A stretch of 64,000 nt of DNA from Bradyrhizobium sp. CCGUVB1N3. Lineage in GTDB: Bacteria; Pseudomonadota; Alphaproteobacteria; Rhizobiales; Xanthobacteraceae. Below are positions 1-7,222 of the stretch, one piece after another. Both the position numbers and the translations under genes were made by a program. The stretch spans positions 5,273,501-5,337,500 of the forward strand of contig NZ_JANADR010000001.1 in the NCBI RefSeq assembly GCF_024199925.1. The letters are read 5' to 3'. The notes beneath the pieces are model-generated. The model saw only the letters and a list, made by a program, of their open reading frames with translations, did not search any database and was not told the origin of the DNA. Numbering within the stretch: the stretch's first letter is position 1; every line of letters begins with the position of its first letter.

Positions 1-1032
1 GACCCCAAAGAGGTCGCGACCATTCCGCTGAGCAAGCTCACCGAGCTTGTCAACATGTGCATCAACGACGTCTACCACTACGAACCCCATTCGACGATCG
101 GAATGCCGCCGGCGCTGGCCTGGGAAAAATCCAAGCAGAAACACAAGCGCCCGTTCATCGGCGACATCGACTTCCTGGACAAGGCCTTCGGCGCGCTGGA
201 AACAGGGGTGCTCACGACGTCCGGCATCAAGTTCGACAACATGGAGTTTCACGACCCCAAGACCACGGGGGCCCTGATGGACGATCTGGGCGGCAAGGCG
301 CCGCGGCGGAAACGCCGCAAGTCGCTTCTATCATCCCTGAACCCCCAAGTGATGTTCAAGTACAATCCGGCGAACATCGAAGCCATCAGCGTCTGGAACG
401 AGCTCCGGAAGGAATACATCCGCCTACCCAACATCGCCGGAGAAGGCGCCGCCGGTCTGTCGATTTGGCACTGGCGGATCCTGCGGATCTGGACCGAGCA
501 GGAGAGCATCGCGTTCTCGACGCCGTCCGAACAATTGGCGGCCCGCCGCCGGCTCCGCGAAGCGGTCGAGGAACAGATACCGGCGGCGGCGTTCAAGGCT
601 ATCAAACAGCAACGCCGCATCCTCCACGAACCCTCGGAGCTCATCGAAGGCAAGATCACCTTGAAGACCAAGGCCCCTCCGACGGTCGGGGGGATGGCGC
701 AGGACGACGTCGAAATCGACGTCGCCGCTTTCGCTCCCGATGGCAATCGCGTCCCGCCGCCGGGCCCCGCACGCGGCCGGAGCAAGGGCAAGAAGGTCGA
801 CGGCCGGACGAAGGAACGCATGAAGGAGGCCAAGCAGTCGGCTCCGGAACTTCGCTCAGCAAAAAGGGCCGACCTTGTGGCGGCCTTTGCCCGGGATGCC
901 GCAACGAACCACCCCGCGCCGCCGGTCCAGGCCGGACCGGCTTCGCCTGCCTCGGGCGTCGACGCCTCGCTCGCAGCTTTCTTCCGCAAGCGCAACGCCG
1001 GCAAGACCGACGCCGGCGACACCAGCGTGTGA
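1..1032 (+). CDS. Tn7/Tn5053-like DDE transposase (TnsB/TniA type), C-terminal part
   Basis: The reading frame is open from base 1, so the gene begins before the window; 343 C-terminal residues are present, ending in TGA. The first visible residues, with the YHYEPHSTIGMPPALAW segment, resemble the end of an rve/DDE integrase core running into a Mu-type transposase C-terminal domain. The tail is basic (KAPRRKRRK near residue 100) and ends in an Ala/Pro-rich region, as expected for a protein that contacts an ATPase partner. The catalytic DDE residues must lie upstream and cannot be checked. It is followed after 10 bp by an AAA+ ATPase and then tniQ, the usual order of a TniABQ/TnsBC-TniQ module, which is the main support for the call. 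No tnsA endonuclease or resolvase gene is visible here. Confidence 0.75.
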   Translation, partial: DPKEVATIPLSKLTELVNMCINDVYHYEPHSTIGMPPALAWEKSKQKHKRPFIGDIDFLDKAFGALETGVLTTSGIKFDNMEFHDPKTTGALMDDLGGKAPRRKRRKSLLSSLNPQVMFKYNPANIEAISVWNELRKEYIRLPNIAGEGAAGLSIWHWRILRIWTEQESIAFSTPSEQLAARRRLREAVEEQIPAAAFKAIKQQRRILHEPSELIEGKITLKTKAPPTVGGMAQDDVEIDVAAFAPDGNRVPPPGPARGRSKGKKVDGRTKERMKEAKQSAPELRSAKRADLVAAFARDAATNHPAPPVQAGPASPASGVDASLAAFFRKRNAGKTDAGDTSV

Positions 1033-1042
1033 GACCTACACC

Positions 1043-2020
1043 ATGACCCCTGCAATCTATTCGCCAGATGAAATCGCACGGCGCATAGCGCTCTTCGAGC
1101 GAATTCGCCACCCGCACAAACTATTGAGCGAGATTCATCGCGCGCTGAACATCGTCCGCGCCGAAGTCAACCAGTCTCGCGCCGACATGGTCGAATTCGC
1201 GAAACAAAACCCCGGAATGACGATCAAGCCAAGTCCGCTTCCGCTGATCTGCGTCATCGGACCGTCCGGCACGGCGAAATCTCACGTGATCAAGACCTAC
1301 TACGAAGATGTCTGCCGAACCGAGAACTGGCAGGTGGGCAGGCGGGCAGTGTTCGACTTCGAACTGTCGGTCGACGCCAACAAGAGACAATTCCACGTCG
1401 ATGCCCTGACGGCCTTGAAAGACCCCGATCCCGAGAAGGGTAACGAATCCGTGCTGCGGCGCCGCTTCGGCAAATTGACCGACAAGCTCGGCACCGAATT
1501 GGGCCTCTGCGACGAGGTGCAGCATTTCATCGCCAGCGACACCGGAAAGCGTACCAAGAGCGTCATCGACGCAATGAAGAAGACCCTCAACACCGGCATC
1601 TGCGCACTGGGGCTGTTCGGAACCCAAAAGGCCGCGGACATTTTCGATGCGAGCGAGGAGTTCGGCCAGCGAGCGCACATCCGGTTCGACCTCAAGGGAG
1701 GCAATCCCGACGTCGCCGACGACCGCGCGCTGTTCGTCGCCTTCCTGAAGACGTTCAAAACCGAAATCGAAAAGATGGGCATCCTCATCAGCACGAAGAC
1801 GCTCGAGGACGCCGAGACCATCGGCTGCCTGTTCCTCCAGGCCAGCGGAAGACTGGGCCTGTGTCAGAGGATCATGAAGGCTGCCCTCCGCGTCGCGCTT
1901 GAGAGCGGCGCCACTACCCTCCTCCCGGTCCATTTCGCCGTCGCCATCGATCGCGGCAAGTTGCTGTTCGGGATCAAGGAGAACCACTTCGCGAGCCATG
2001 CCGAAGCGTTCGCAGACTAG
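1043..2020 (+). CDS. AAA+ transposition ATPase, TniB/TnsC type
   Basis: This encodes 325 aa. It starts at the ATG 10 bp after the transposase stop, and the product begins MTPAIYSPDE. A Walker A-like loop GPSGTAKS lies at residues 73-80; the usual GxGK(S/T) is GTAKS, so one Gly is replaced by Ala. A Walker B-like CDEV lies near D157-E158. In Tn7/Tn5053 systems the ATPase links the target selector (TniQ/TnsD) to the transposase. The neighbours fit: transposase upstream, tniQ 16 bp downstream. A generic phage or plasmid AAA protein is possible but less likely in this context. Whether the altered P-loop still binds nucleotide cannot be told from sequence. Confidence 0.8.
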   Translation: MTPAIYSPDEIARRIALFERIRHPHKLLSEIHRALNIVRAEVNQSRADMVEFAKQNPGMTIKPSPLPLICVIGPSGTAKSHVIKTYYEDVCRTENWQVGRRAVFDFELSVDANKRQFHVDALTALKDPDPEKGNESVLRRRFGKLTDKLGTELGLCDEVQHFIASDTGKRTKSVIDAMKKTLNTGICALGLFGTQKAADIFDASEEFGQRAHIRFDLKGGNPDVADDRALFVAFLKTFKTEIEKMGILISTKTLEDAETIGCLFLQASGRLGLCQRIMKAALRVALESGATTLLPVHFAVAIDRGKLLFGIKENHFASHAEAFAD

Positions 2021-2036
2021 TTCGGGCATCCCATCC

Positions 2037-4088
2037 ATGAACACCTTCCCAATCCCGACGACTCCTCTACCTGATGAAAGCCTCATGGGCTTCGTCGCAC
2101 GAGCCTGCGACGACAACGGGCATCCTTCGGTCATCCGTGTGCTGGAGCTCGCCGGGTTTGAGACGCTCCGGGCACGCTTTCTTCCGGTCAGCGAAACCGT
2201 TGATCTTGAAAGCCTCGCACAATTCTTCGGCTGCAAGGAAGCAGAACTGCGCTCGAGAATGCAGTTGCCCATCGAGGTTCAGGGCTCGCTGCCGAACACT
2301 TTCATTTCTCATTTCGGTTCGCCGGTCCGACGCTTGATGCGCGAACCGGCTCTTCGGCGCGTGTCTCCTGCATCCCTTCGCGTTTCGCCGCATCACAGGG
2401 CTCTCTCGGCACTGCGACCGCTGCGGTACTGCCCCGAGAGCGGCGAATTGCTGACGTCCGACTGCCCGAACCCGGCATGCGGCAAGCCACTCGGCTGGAA
2501 TTATGCGCAGGGCATCCCTTTCTGCGAACACTGTCTCGACGACGACTTTTGTCCCACCACGGATCTGCGGGATCTGGAATTGCCGCGTCTTGTTGGGGAC
2601 GAACTAGCCCTCTACCGCTCGGCAACGGGCTTGCTGACCGGTCACCCCGACGCCATGCGTGCGCTGCCCCCGGCTTTCGCGTCATGGCATGGGTGGGAAG
2701 TCTTCGACATGATCGTCATGCTGGGCAACCACCTATGCAGACGCTTTCCCGATCGGTTCAAACTGAGGGGGGCGGCGTGCTTCGCTCTTCCCGACTGGCA
2801 TCAAAACCTCATGTCGTCCGCTCGCGCGGTTCTGAACTGGCCAGACGGCTTCGGCGACCTGGTGAAGATCCTGAATGATGCTGCCGGCACGCGCACTGGG
2901 CACTACGGCCGCCATAAAGAGCTCGGGCCCTTGGCCGACTTCGGTGACAATTACGGCGCGCTTCCGAAGGTCAAGGCCGCGATCGAACTCGCGATCGCCG
3001 GCCACTATGAGACCGTCCGCGGGTCAGCCCCCGAACGCAGCTATCAGGCGCCTCCGGAGCGTGCAGATGAGATGATCTCCTACCGCGAGGCCCTCACGAA
3101 GTACGATGTGACCACGATCTTCTTGACCTCGCTCGCGAAGAACAAGGACATCGAGGTCATCCAGACCGGGGACGAGAAGTTCGCCCCGACCTATTACAAC
3201 GAGCGGCAACTCGTTGAATTGCTGGAGGCCCGTCGGGAGGTTTTGTTGATCGATCGCCTGGTGGCGATCACGGGTCTGCCCATGTTCGCGATCGAGGGAT
3301 TGGTTGGGTCCGGCCACATCCACCTCGCCGCCGGTGCTCTGGCAAGATTTCGCGATCCATCCGTACATAAGTCCGAAATCGAACGGTTCGGAAGCAGGAT
3401 CGAAGCCAATGCGAGCGCGGCCGGCTTCCAAGATGGCAAGCCTTTGATGAGAACGGTTTTGGATGCCGGCGGCGCCGGCGGCGGCCTGCTGGTGAGGCTG
3501 GTTCAACTTTGTCTCGATGGCCGAATTGAGTATTGGCTATCGGAACGCCGCGGCGGCTTCATTTCGCGAGTGGTCCTGTCCGCTAAGGCCGTCGGGCTCG
3601 TTGAGACAATGGTCGACGAAGTTGCGCCGGCCCCTACCCCGACGAAGATGACGCGTCGGGACGTCACGATGTATCTCGACATGCCGACCGAAGACATCGT
3701 CGCGTTCGTCAAGGCTGGGGTGCTGCAGGCGGAGTACAAGGTAAACGGGGAGAGCGTCCGACGATTCAACGAAAGCTATGTCACTACCTCCACGGTCGCG
3801 AGGCGGCTGAACATCAGCGTTCAAGGGGTCAAGCGCATCATGGATGGCCGCGGCGTACAGCCGGCGCATTCGGTCGATCCGCCTGGACGTTCGACGACTT
3901 TCGCCTGGCGCAGGGCAGACGTCATTCCGATCATCGAACGAAGCGTTCATGCCCCGCGACATCGTGAAGGTGTTGGATCGAGCACACAGCAGCCATTCGA
4001 CGAGCATTCGGCTGATGACGACACTATCCCGTCGGACCGCCGATCGTCCAAGACGTCAAAACCGAAAGGAGCCGCTTTCGATGAGTGA
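2037..4088 (+). CDS. tniQ: TniQ-family target-selection protein
   Basis: This encodes 683 aa. The ATG at 2037 is chosen because it follows the ATPase stop by 16 bp and the N-terminal sequence PDESLMGFVARAC matches the TniQ opening. A Cys cluster at C132, C143, C148, C163 and C166 forms a probable zinc ribbon, as in TniQ/TnsD proteins. A putative helix-turn-helix lies near residues 585-610 (TSTVARRLNISVQGVKRIM). TniQ proteins choose the insertion site and recruit the ATPase. At 683 aa it is much longer than minimal TniQ (about 300-400 aa) and closer to TnsD-like site-specific selectors; a dedicated att site such as the nearby tRNA-His is therefore possible but is inference. The last 8 bp overlap the next gene. 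Confidence 0.8.
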   Translation: MNTFPIPTTPLPDESLMGFVARACDDNGHPSVIRVLELAGFETLRARFLPVSETVDLESLAQFFGCKEAELRSRMQLPIEVQGSLPNTFISHFGSPVRRLMREPALRRVSPASLRVSPHHRALSALRPLRYCPESGELLTSDCPNPACGKPLGWNYAQGIPFCEHCLDDDFCPTTDLRDLELPRLVGDELALYRSATGLLTGHPDAMRALPPAFASWHGWEVFDMIVMLGNHLCRRFPDRFKLRGAACFALPDWHQNLMSSARAVLNWPDGFGDLVKILNDAAGTRTGHYGRHKELGPLADFGDNYGALPKVKAAIELAIAGHYETVRGSAPERSYQAPPERADEMISYREALTKYDVTTIFLTSLAKNKDIEVIQTGDEKFAPTYYNERQLVELLEARREVLLIDRLVAITGLPMFAIEGLVGSGHIHLAAGALARFRDPSVHKSEIERFGSRIEANASAAGFQDGKPLMRTVLDAGGAGGGLLVRLVQLCLDGRIEYWLSERRGGFISRVVLSAKAVGLVETMVDEVAPAPTPTKMTRRDVTMYLDMPTEDIVAFVKAGVLQAEYKVNGESVRRFNESYVTTSTVARRLNISVQGVKRIMDGRGVQPAHSVDPPGRSTTFAWRRADVIPIIERSVHAPRHREGVGSSTQQPFDEHSADDDTIPSDRRSSKTSKPKGAAFDE

Positions 4089-5055
4089 CAGCAGCACTGC
4101 ACCGGCGGCGCCGACCGACGTATCTCGCCGGCCGAAAACGGGAGCCGAACGACAACGGGCCTTTCGCCAGCGCCAGCGGGAGAAACGCCAGATTGCGCTG
4201 GCTTCTGCCGGCATCGGTTCGCCTGGCCCGATCGGCGATCAAATCGCCGCCTTCGAGCCACCAGTCACGACGAACGTCACGGTCACGCCGGTAACGGTCA
4301 GCGCGTTACCCGTGACACTCGTCACGAAAGACGTGACGTCACGCGTCACGGAAGGCGTAACGTCTCGCGTTGCGGACGAAGTAACGGTGTCACGCCGTCA
4401 CGTCACGGAGCGGAGTTCGATCGCTTCATACTGTCTAACGACGGCGGCACTGGCGCTCGCCGGCGTCGGCCTCGTTATGAATGGGTGGTTCGCCCGAACG
4501 CTCGGATCGACCGATCTGGCAGGCTGGACGTTCGTTGTGGGCGGCATGGCAAATGACGTCGTTGCTCTGACGGTGCCTGCAGCAGCCGCAAGGCTTTGGC
4601 TTGAACGGCAACGAGTGACTTCGGCAGTGGCGTGGCTGGTATGGTCCGCCTCTTTTGTTTTCGCTCTGATCTCTGGTCTGGGGTTCGCCTCCGTCAACAT
4701 CGCGGATTCCACCCTGGCTCGCGCGTCACGCGTCACACCTGCCGTGACGATTGCTCAGGACGCGTTACGTGATGCCATGACGTCGCGTGACAGGGAATGC
4801 GCGGGCGGCGTCGGCCGCTTTTGTCGCGAGCGCGAGCAAACCGTGATCGAGCGTCAGCGTGCGCTGAATGCTGCGGTCAGTTCGGTCGAGCGGGCCGTCG
4901 ATCCGCAAACCGAGGCCGCGAGTAAGATCGTCGCTTGGCTCAGTGCCGGGAATGCTAATCCCACAGCGGCGGACTTCGCGATGCTCCGATTGTTGCTGCT
5001 GTCGTTGCTTCCGCAGGTCGGTGGCCTCCTCTTGATGATTGGCCGAGTCCGCTGA
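4081..5055 (+). CDS. Val-Thr-repeat membrane protein of the transposition operon, unknown function
   Basis: This encodes 324 aa. The ATG at 4081 lies inside the end of tniQ (ATGAGTGA overlap), so translation is probably coupled. Residues 15-40 form a strongly basic, Arg/Gln-rich stretch (AERQRAFRQRQREKR) that could bind nucleic acid. Residues about 60-112 are a Val-Thr-rich repeat region with many VT dipeptides. Hydrophobic segments follow at about 118-142, 150-178 and 183-212, with another at the extreme C-terminus (about 300-322). A Cys pair lies between them (ECAGG...FCRER). I do not recognise a characterised family. Tight coupling to tniQ suggests a role in the element, for example membrane tethering, immunity or accessory targeting, but it could also be cargo. 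The hexamer array in its DNA is listed separately. Confidence 0.75.
   Translation: MSDSSTAPAAPTDVSRRPKTGAERQRAFRQRQREKRQIALASAGIGSPGPIGDQIAAFEPPVTTNVTVTPVTVSALPVTLVTKDVTSRVTEGVTSRVADEVTVSRRHVTERSSIASYCLTTAALALAGVGLVMNGWFARTLGSTDLAGWTFVVGGMANDVVALTVPAAAARLWLERQRVTSAVAWLVWSASFVFALISGLGFASVNIADSTLARASRVTPAVTIAQDALRDAMTSRDRECAGGVGRFCREREQTVIERQRALNAAVSSVERAVDPQTEAASKIVAWLSAGNANPTAADFAMLRLLLLSLLPQVGGLLLMIGRVR
4264..4407. repeat. Dense array of GT(C/A)ACG hexamers inside the fourth transposon gene
   Basis: GTCACG or GTAACG, or the complement, occurs 15 times in 144 bp. Starts are at 4264, 4276, 4282, 4291, 4304 (reverse), 4311 (reverse), 4321, 4332 (reverse), 4338, 4345, 4357, 4381, 4389, 4397 and 4402. 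Positions 4332-4343 make a perfect 12-bp palindrome, CGTGACGTCACG. Four more copies lie at 4725, 4743, 4763 and 4786. All fall in frames that encode Val-Thr or related dipeptides, so protein-level repetition could explain part of the pattern. Confidence 0.7.
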
Positions 5056-5125
5056 GGGCTGCGCGCTCTTGCGACCGGGCTCCAGATTTGACAGAATCGG
5101 ACGGTTCCGCCGCTTTTCCGCGAAA

Positions 5126-5199
5126 CGACTCACCGTTATTGCGGAATCCGACTCACCACGGATTCAAGAACCCCCGGTTTTATTGAGTTCGGGCGACTC
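5126..5199. repeat. Candidate transposon-end repeats (CGACTCACC)
   Basis: CGACTCACC occurs at 5126-5134 and 5149-5157, 23 bp apart, each preceded by a related GCGGAA/GCGAAA-type stretch. A shorter match, CGACTC, lies at 5194-5199, 45 bp further on. Repeats at about 22-bp spacing are typical of transposase-binding sites at Tn7-like ends. The position, between the last module gene and tRNA-His, fits an element end. No terminal TGT/ACA inverted repeat could be fixed because the other end is outside the window. Confidence 0.4.
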
Positions 5200-5234
5200 G
5201 CTCTTACCTGGGGCGGATAAGTTGTTGATTTTGC

Positions 5235-5311
5235 TGGTACAGTTGGGTGGGCTCGAACCACCGACCTCCTGTTCCACAGACAGGCGCTCTAACCAACTGA
5301 GCTACAACTGC
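5235..5311 (-). tRNA. tRNA-His (GTG)
   Basis: The minus strand folds into a cloverleaf. The acceptor stem GCAGTTG pairs with CAACTGT, with G1 facing U72. The D arm is GCTC...GAGC, the anticodon stem CCTGT/ACAGG carries loop CTGTGGA (anticodon GTG), and the T stem GGTGG/CCACC has loop TTCGAGC. The discriminator is A73 and the CCA end is encoded (TGG at 5235-5237 on the plus strand). The base before position 1 is T, so the G-1 of most tRNA-His is not encoded. This matches the alphaproteobacterial type, which lost G-1. Confidence 0.97.
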
Positions 5312-5454
5312 ATTTTCGCGCGTGCCGCCCTTGAGGCTGCCTGAAAGGCTTGAAGCGCCGAGGGGGGCTGGACGGGCCGGAAACTAGGTGCAACGGCCCT
5401 GTTTGGCAAGGCCGCAAGCGACCGAAAATCCGGCGTAAATCACCTTATTCCAGA

Positions 5455-5480
5455 ACAAAACCCGGGCCGTGGGGCCCGGG
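5455..5480 (-). terminator. Rho-independent terminator of the first phasin gene
   Basis: CCCGGGCC (5461-5468) pairs with GGCCCGGG (5473-5480). Read on the minus strand, the hairpin is followed by TTTTGTTCT. It lies about 100 bp after the phasin stop at 5580. The plus-strand side also has a T-rich tail, so it may work in both directions. Confidence 0.75.
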
Positions 5481-5495
5481 CTTCTTATTCTTTGG

Positions 5496-5561
5496 GCATG
5501 ATCTTGTCGGAAAACCGCTGCACACTTTGCGCTGGCGCGGCCCTTCGGGTCCGGATCATGC
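5496..5561. repeat. Dispersed GCATGATC palindromic repeat, interrupted copy
   Basis: The left arm GGCATGATCTTGTCGG and right arm TCCGGATCATGCC match the repeat seen at 18883-18931 and 30803-30848. This copy has roughly 20 extra bases (GCTGGCGCGGCCCTTCGGG) between the arms, in place of the short TTTTCC joint of the second copy. Confidence 0.75.
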
Positions 5562-5579
5562 CTAACGTGCCGATCGGCT

Positions 5580-6014
5580 TCAGGCGGCGGGCTTGTAGAA
5601 CTTCGAGGCGTTGGCCTTGATGGGCTCGACGGTCTCGGCGGCGACGCGCTGACCGATCTCGGCGAGCTCCTTGGCCTGGGCCTGGAAGGTCTCGAGCTGC
5701 TTGCGGCTGTGGGTGTTCCACAGCTCCATCGCTTCCGCCGGCGACTTCTGGCCGAGCAGCTCCTGGGCGAAGTCCAGGTGCGCGCTGGTGTTGGCCTTCA
5801 TGAATTCCATGAGCTTGGCGGTGTACTCGCCGATGCCCTTGTTGGCGGAGGCGAACACCGCCTCGATGGTGCCGTTCTGGCTTTCGGCAGCATCCTTGAA
5901 CTTGGCGTAGCTTTCGCGGGCCTGTGACACGCCCTTTTCAGCGAACGCACGCATCTGCTCCGGGACCTCGAACGGAATGATGGAGGCGGAGAATGGATCA
6001 GTCGCACCTGTCAT
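5580..6014 (-). CDS. Phasin family protein (first copy)
   Basis: This encodes 144 aa. Phasins coat polyhydroxybutyrate granules and control their size and number. The sequence is a typical phasin_2 type protein: short, almost entirely helical, no signal peptide or membrane segment, with an amphipathic core containing EQMRAFAEKGVSQARESYAKF and a C-terminal Ala/Lys-rich tail ending KFYKPAA. Length and composition fit rhizobial PhaP-like proteins. It has its own terminator downstream and a long, repeat-containing upstream region of about 500 bp, so it is probably monocistronic. A second phasin lies upstream on the same strand. Confidence 0.88.
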   Translation of the reverse strand: MTGATDPFSASIIPFEVPEQMRAFAEKGVSQARESYAKFKDAAESQNGTIEAVFASANKGIGEYTAKLMEFMKANTSAHLDFAQELLGQKSPAEAMELWNTHSRKQLETFQAQAKELAEIGQRVAAETVEPIKANASKFYKPAA

Positions 6015-6161
6015 GGTTAATCCCTCACAATGGTCGAAGAATGAGTGAGCCGTCTGGCGCGCCCGCCGTCCAAGATGGCGGGTACGATAGAGGTGGAAAC
6101 GCTTAAAACGAGATGGCTCGCCCAGCGCCTCCGATATTCTACGGATATCATGTCAACATTG

Positions 6162-6175
6162 TGCATCGCAGTGCA
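6162..6175. promoter_or_regulatory. Possible regulator site TGCA-N6-TGCA upstream of phasin
   Basis: TGCATCGCAGTGCA lies 148 bp upstream of the phasin start. PHB regulators of the PhaR family bind TGC/GCA-rich repeats upstream of phasin genes, so this is a plausible operator. The match is short and could occur by chance. Confidence 0.25.
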
Positions 6176-6269
6176 TTCTGAGGTGCGACGCCGCAATTTA
6201 ATCTCGGCCAGGACGTAGTTCCTTGCCGGGGAACCCTGGGGTTGCGGGTGGCTGAAGCGCAACCACGAA

Positions 6270-6514
6270 GGCGGTCCGCTCCCTCTCCCGCTTGCGGGAG
6301 AGGGTTGGGGAGAGGGTGTTTCCGCGTCGGGATTGTCCGAGGTTTGCGGAGAAAATCCCTGGATGGAGAAAGCCCCCACCCGGCGCTTCGCGCCGACCTC
6401 CCCCGCAAGCGGGAGAGGTTGAGTGAGCCCGCAGCCCGAGCCTGGAATCCATCGGGCCACGGAGCGCGCAGGTAAATGGATTGGGCTCGCGACTTCGTCG
6501 CGCCCCGGAATGAC
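6270..6514. repeat. Mosaic of intergenic palindromic repeats between the two phasins
   Basis: The 6015-6520 gap has no supported gene. It contains CCCTCTCCCGC/GCGGGAGAGGG at 6281-6304, an imperfect related hairpin at 6397-6419 (CCTCCCCCGC/GCGGGAGAGG) on the opposite flank, and a GGAATGAC-type hairpin at 6483-6514 (GGGCTCGCGAC/GTCGCGCCCC). The same types recur at 10544-10688, 13041-13078, 23443-23467 and 62068-62143. These are REP-like elements, and short ORFs through them are not real genes. Confidence 0.75.
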
Positions 6515-6520
6515 AGTGGA

Positions 6521-6904
6521 CTAGTGCTTCGGCTTGGTCGCGTCGATGGCGGCGCGGCTGACGGCCTGGCCCATCTCGCTGGCCTGCTCGGCCAGCGCCT
6601 TCATCTGCGCCTGCACATATTCGCCGTGCAGCCGCATGATCTCGGACAGATCCTTGGCGTGGATCAGCGACTCGGCGTAGTCGAGCGAGGCCTCCACGTT
6701 CCTCTCGGCAAAACCGAGCGCGCGGGCGTTGAGGTCCCTGGCGCCGGCGCGCATGCTTTCGCCGCGCTCCTCGATCGAGCCGGCCGCGGCCTCCGCGCCG
6801 CTGAGGAATTTCTCGAACGCATCACGCGCCTGCTTGAAGCTCGTCTCCGCCATGGATCGCATGTCCTGGGGAATCTCAAAACGTTCACGGGCTGGTTCGC
6901 TCAT
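6521..6904 (-). CDS. Phasin family protein (second copy)
   Basis: This encodes 127 aa, helical and soluble, with the phasin-type opening (FEIPQDMRSMAETSFKQARDA) and C-terminus ISRAAIDATKPKH-like in composition. It is clearly related in layout to the phasin at 5580-6014, though diverged. It has an upstream SD-like AGGAGTGGCAGC just before the ATG. The product probably binds PHB granules or acts as a stress-related phasin. Two phasin genes 500 bp apart on the same strand, separated by repeats, suggest independent control. The exact physiological role of each cannot be read from sequence. Confidence 0.85.
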   Translation of the reverse strand: MSEPARERFEIPQDMRSMAETSFKQARDAFEKFLSGAEAAAGSIEERGESMRAGARDLNARALGFAERNVEASLDYAESLIHAKDLSEIMRLHGEYVQAQMKALAEQASEMGQAVSRAAIDATKPKH

Positions 6905-7222
6905 GCTGCCACTCCTGTTGCTTTGGTATCGGCCTTCGTCGGCCGTTTTTTTCGGAAGCGCCGCCGGCGTAGCGGCGAATGGCCTGGCCGATGTGGCGGC
7001 CCGCTTCCGTCAGGGCCCCGCAGCCCCTTACCCACATGCAACGCGCGGACGGGCTTGCGGGTTCAGCTTGATTAAGGTTATCGCGGCTTATGGCCGCTTC
7101 TTAGGGTCCGCGGACGTGGACCTGCCGGCGGGGGCGGGCGATACTAACCCTTTCTTAAGGCTGCCATTCCCGCGGCGGCCTTGCGATCAAGAGTTGCATG
7201 ACCACCAAGACAAGCCGGTTGG
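6905..7222. other. Divergent intergenic region between phasin and histidine kinase genes
   Basis: It carries the upstream regions of the minus-strand phasin and the plus-strand kinase. The one clear structure is the hairpin-T7 terminator at 6930-6952. I see no gene; the kinase start at 7223 has no strong Shine-Dalgarno sequence. Confidence 0.6.
6930..6952 (+). terminator. Plus-strand rho-independent terminator in the phasin leader
   Basis: CGGCC-TTCGTC-GGCCG is followed by seven T residues, a good intrinsic terminator on the plus strand. It sits only 26 bp upstream of the minus-strand phasin start and has no plus-strand gene before it. Confidence 0.6.

Larger units (their letters stand above)
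1..5234 (+). mobile_element. Tn7/Tn5053-like element, partial, adjoining tRNA-His
   Basis: Four same-strand, tightly packed genes (transposase, AAA+ ATPase, tniQ, membrane protein) form a transposition module whose left part lies before the window. The right boundary is estimated between the repeats at 5126-5199 and the tRNA-His 3' end at 5235; it is not precisely defined. No CRISPR, Cas or restriction cargo is visible on this side. Confidence 0.55.

Noticed and set aside
5312..5454. Possible small gene upstream of tRNA-His
   Set aside because: No SD and no recognisable product; most likely the tRNA promoter region.
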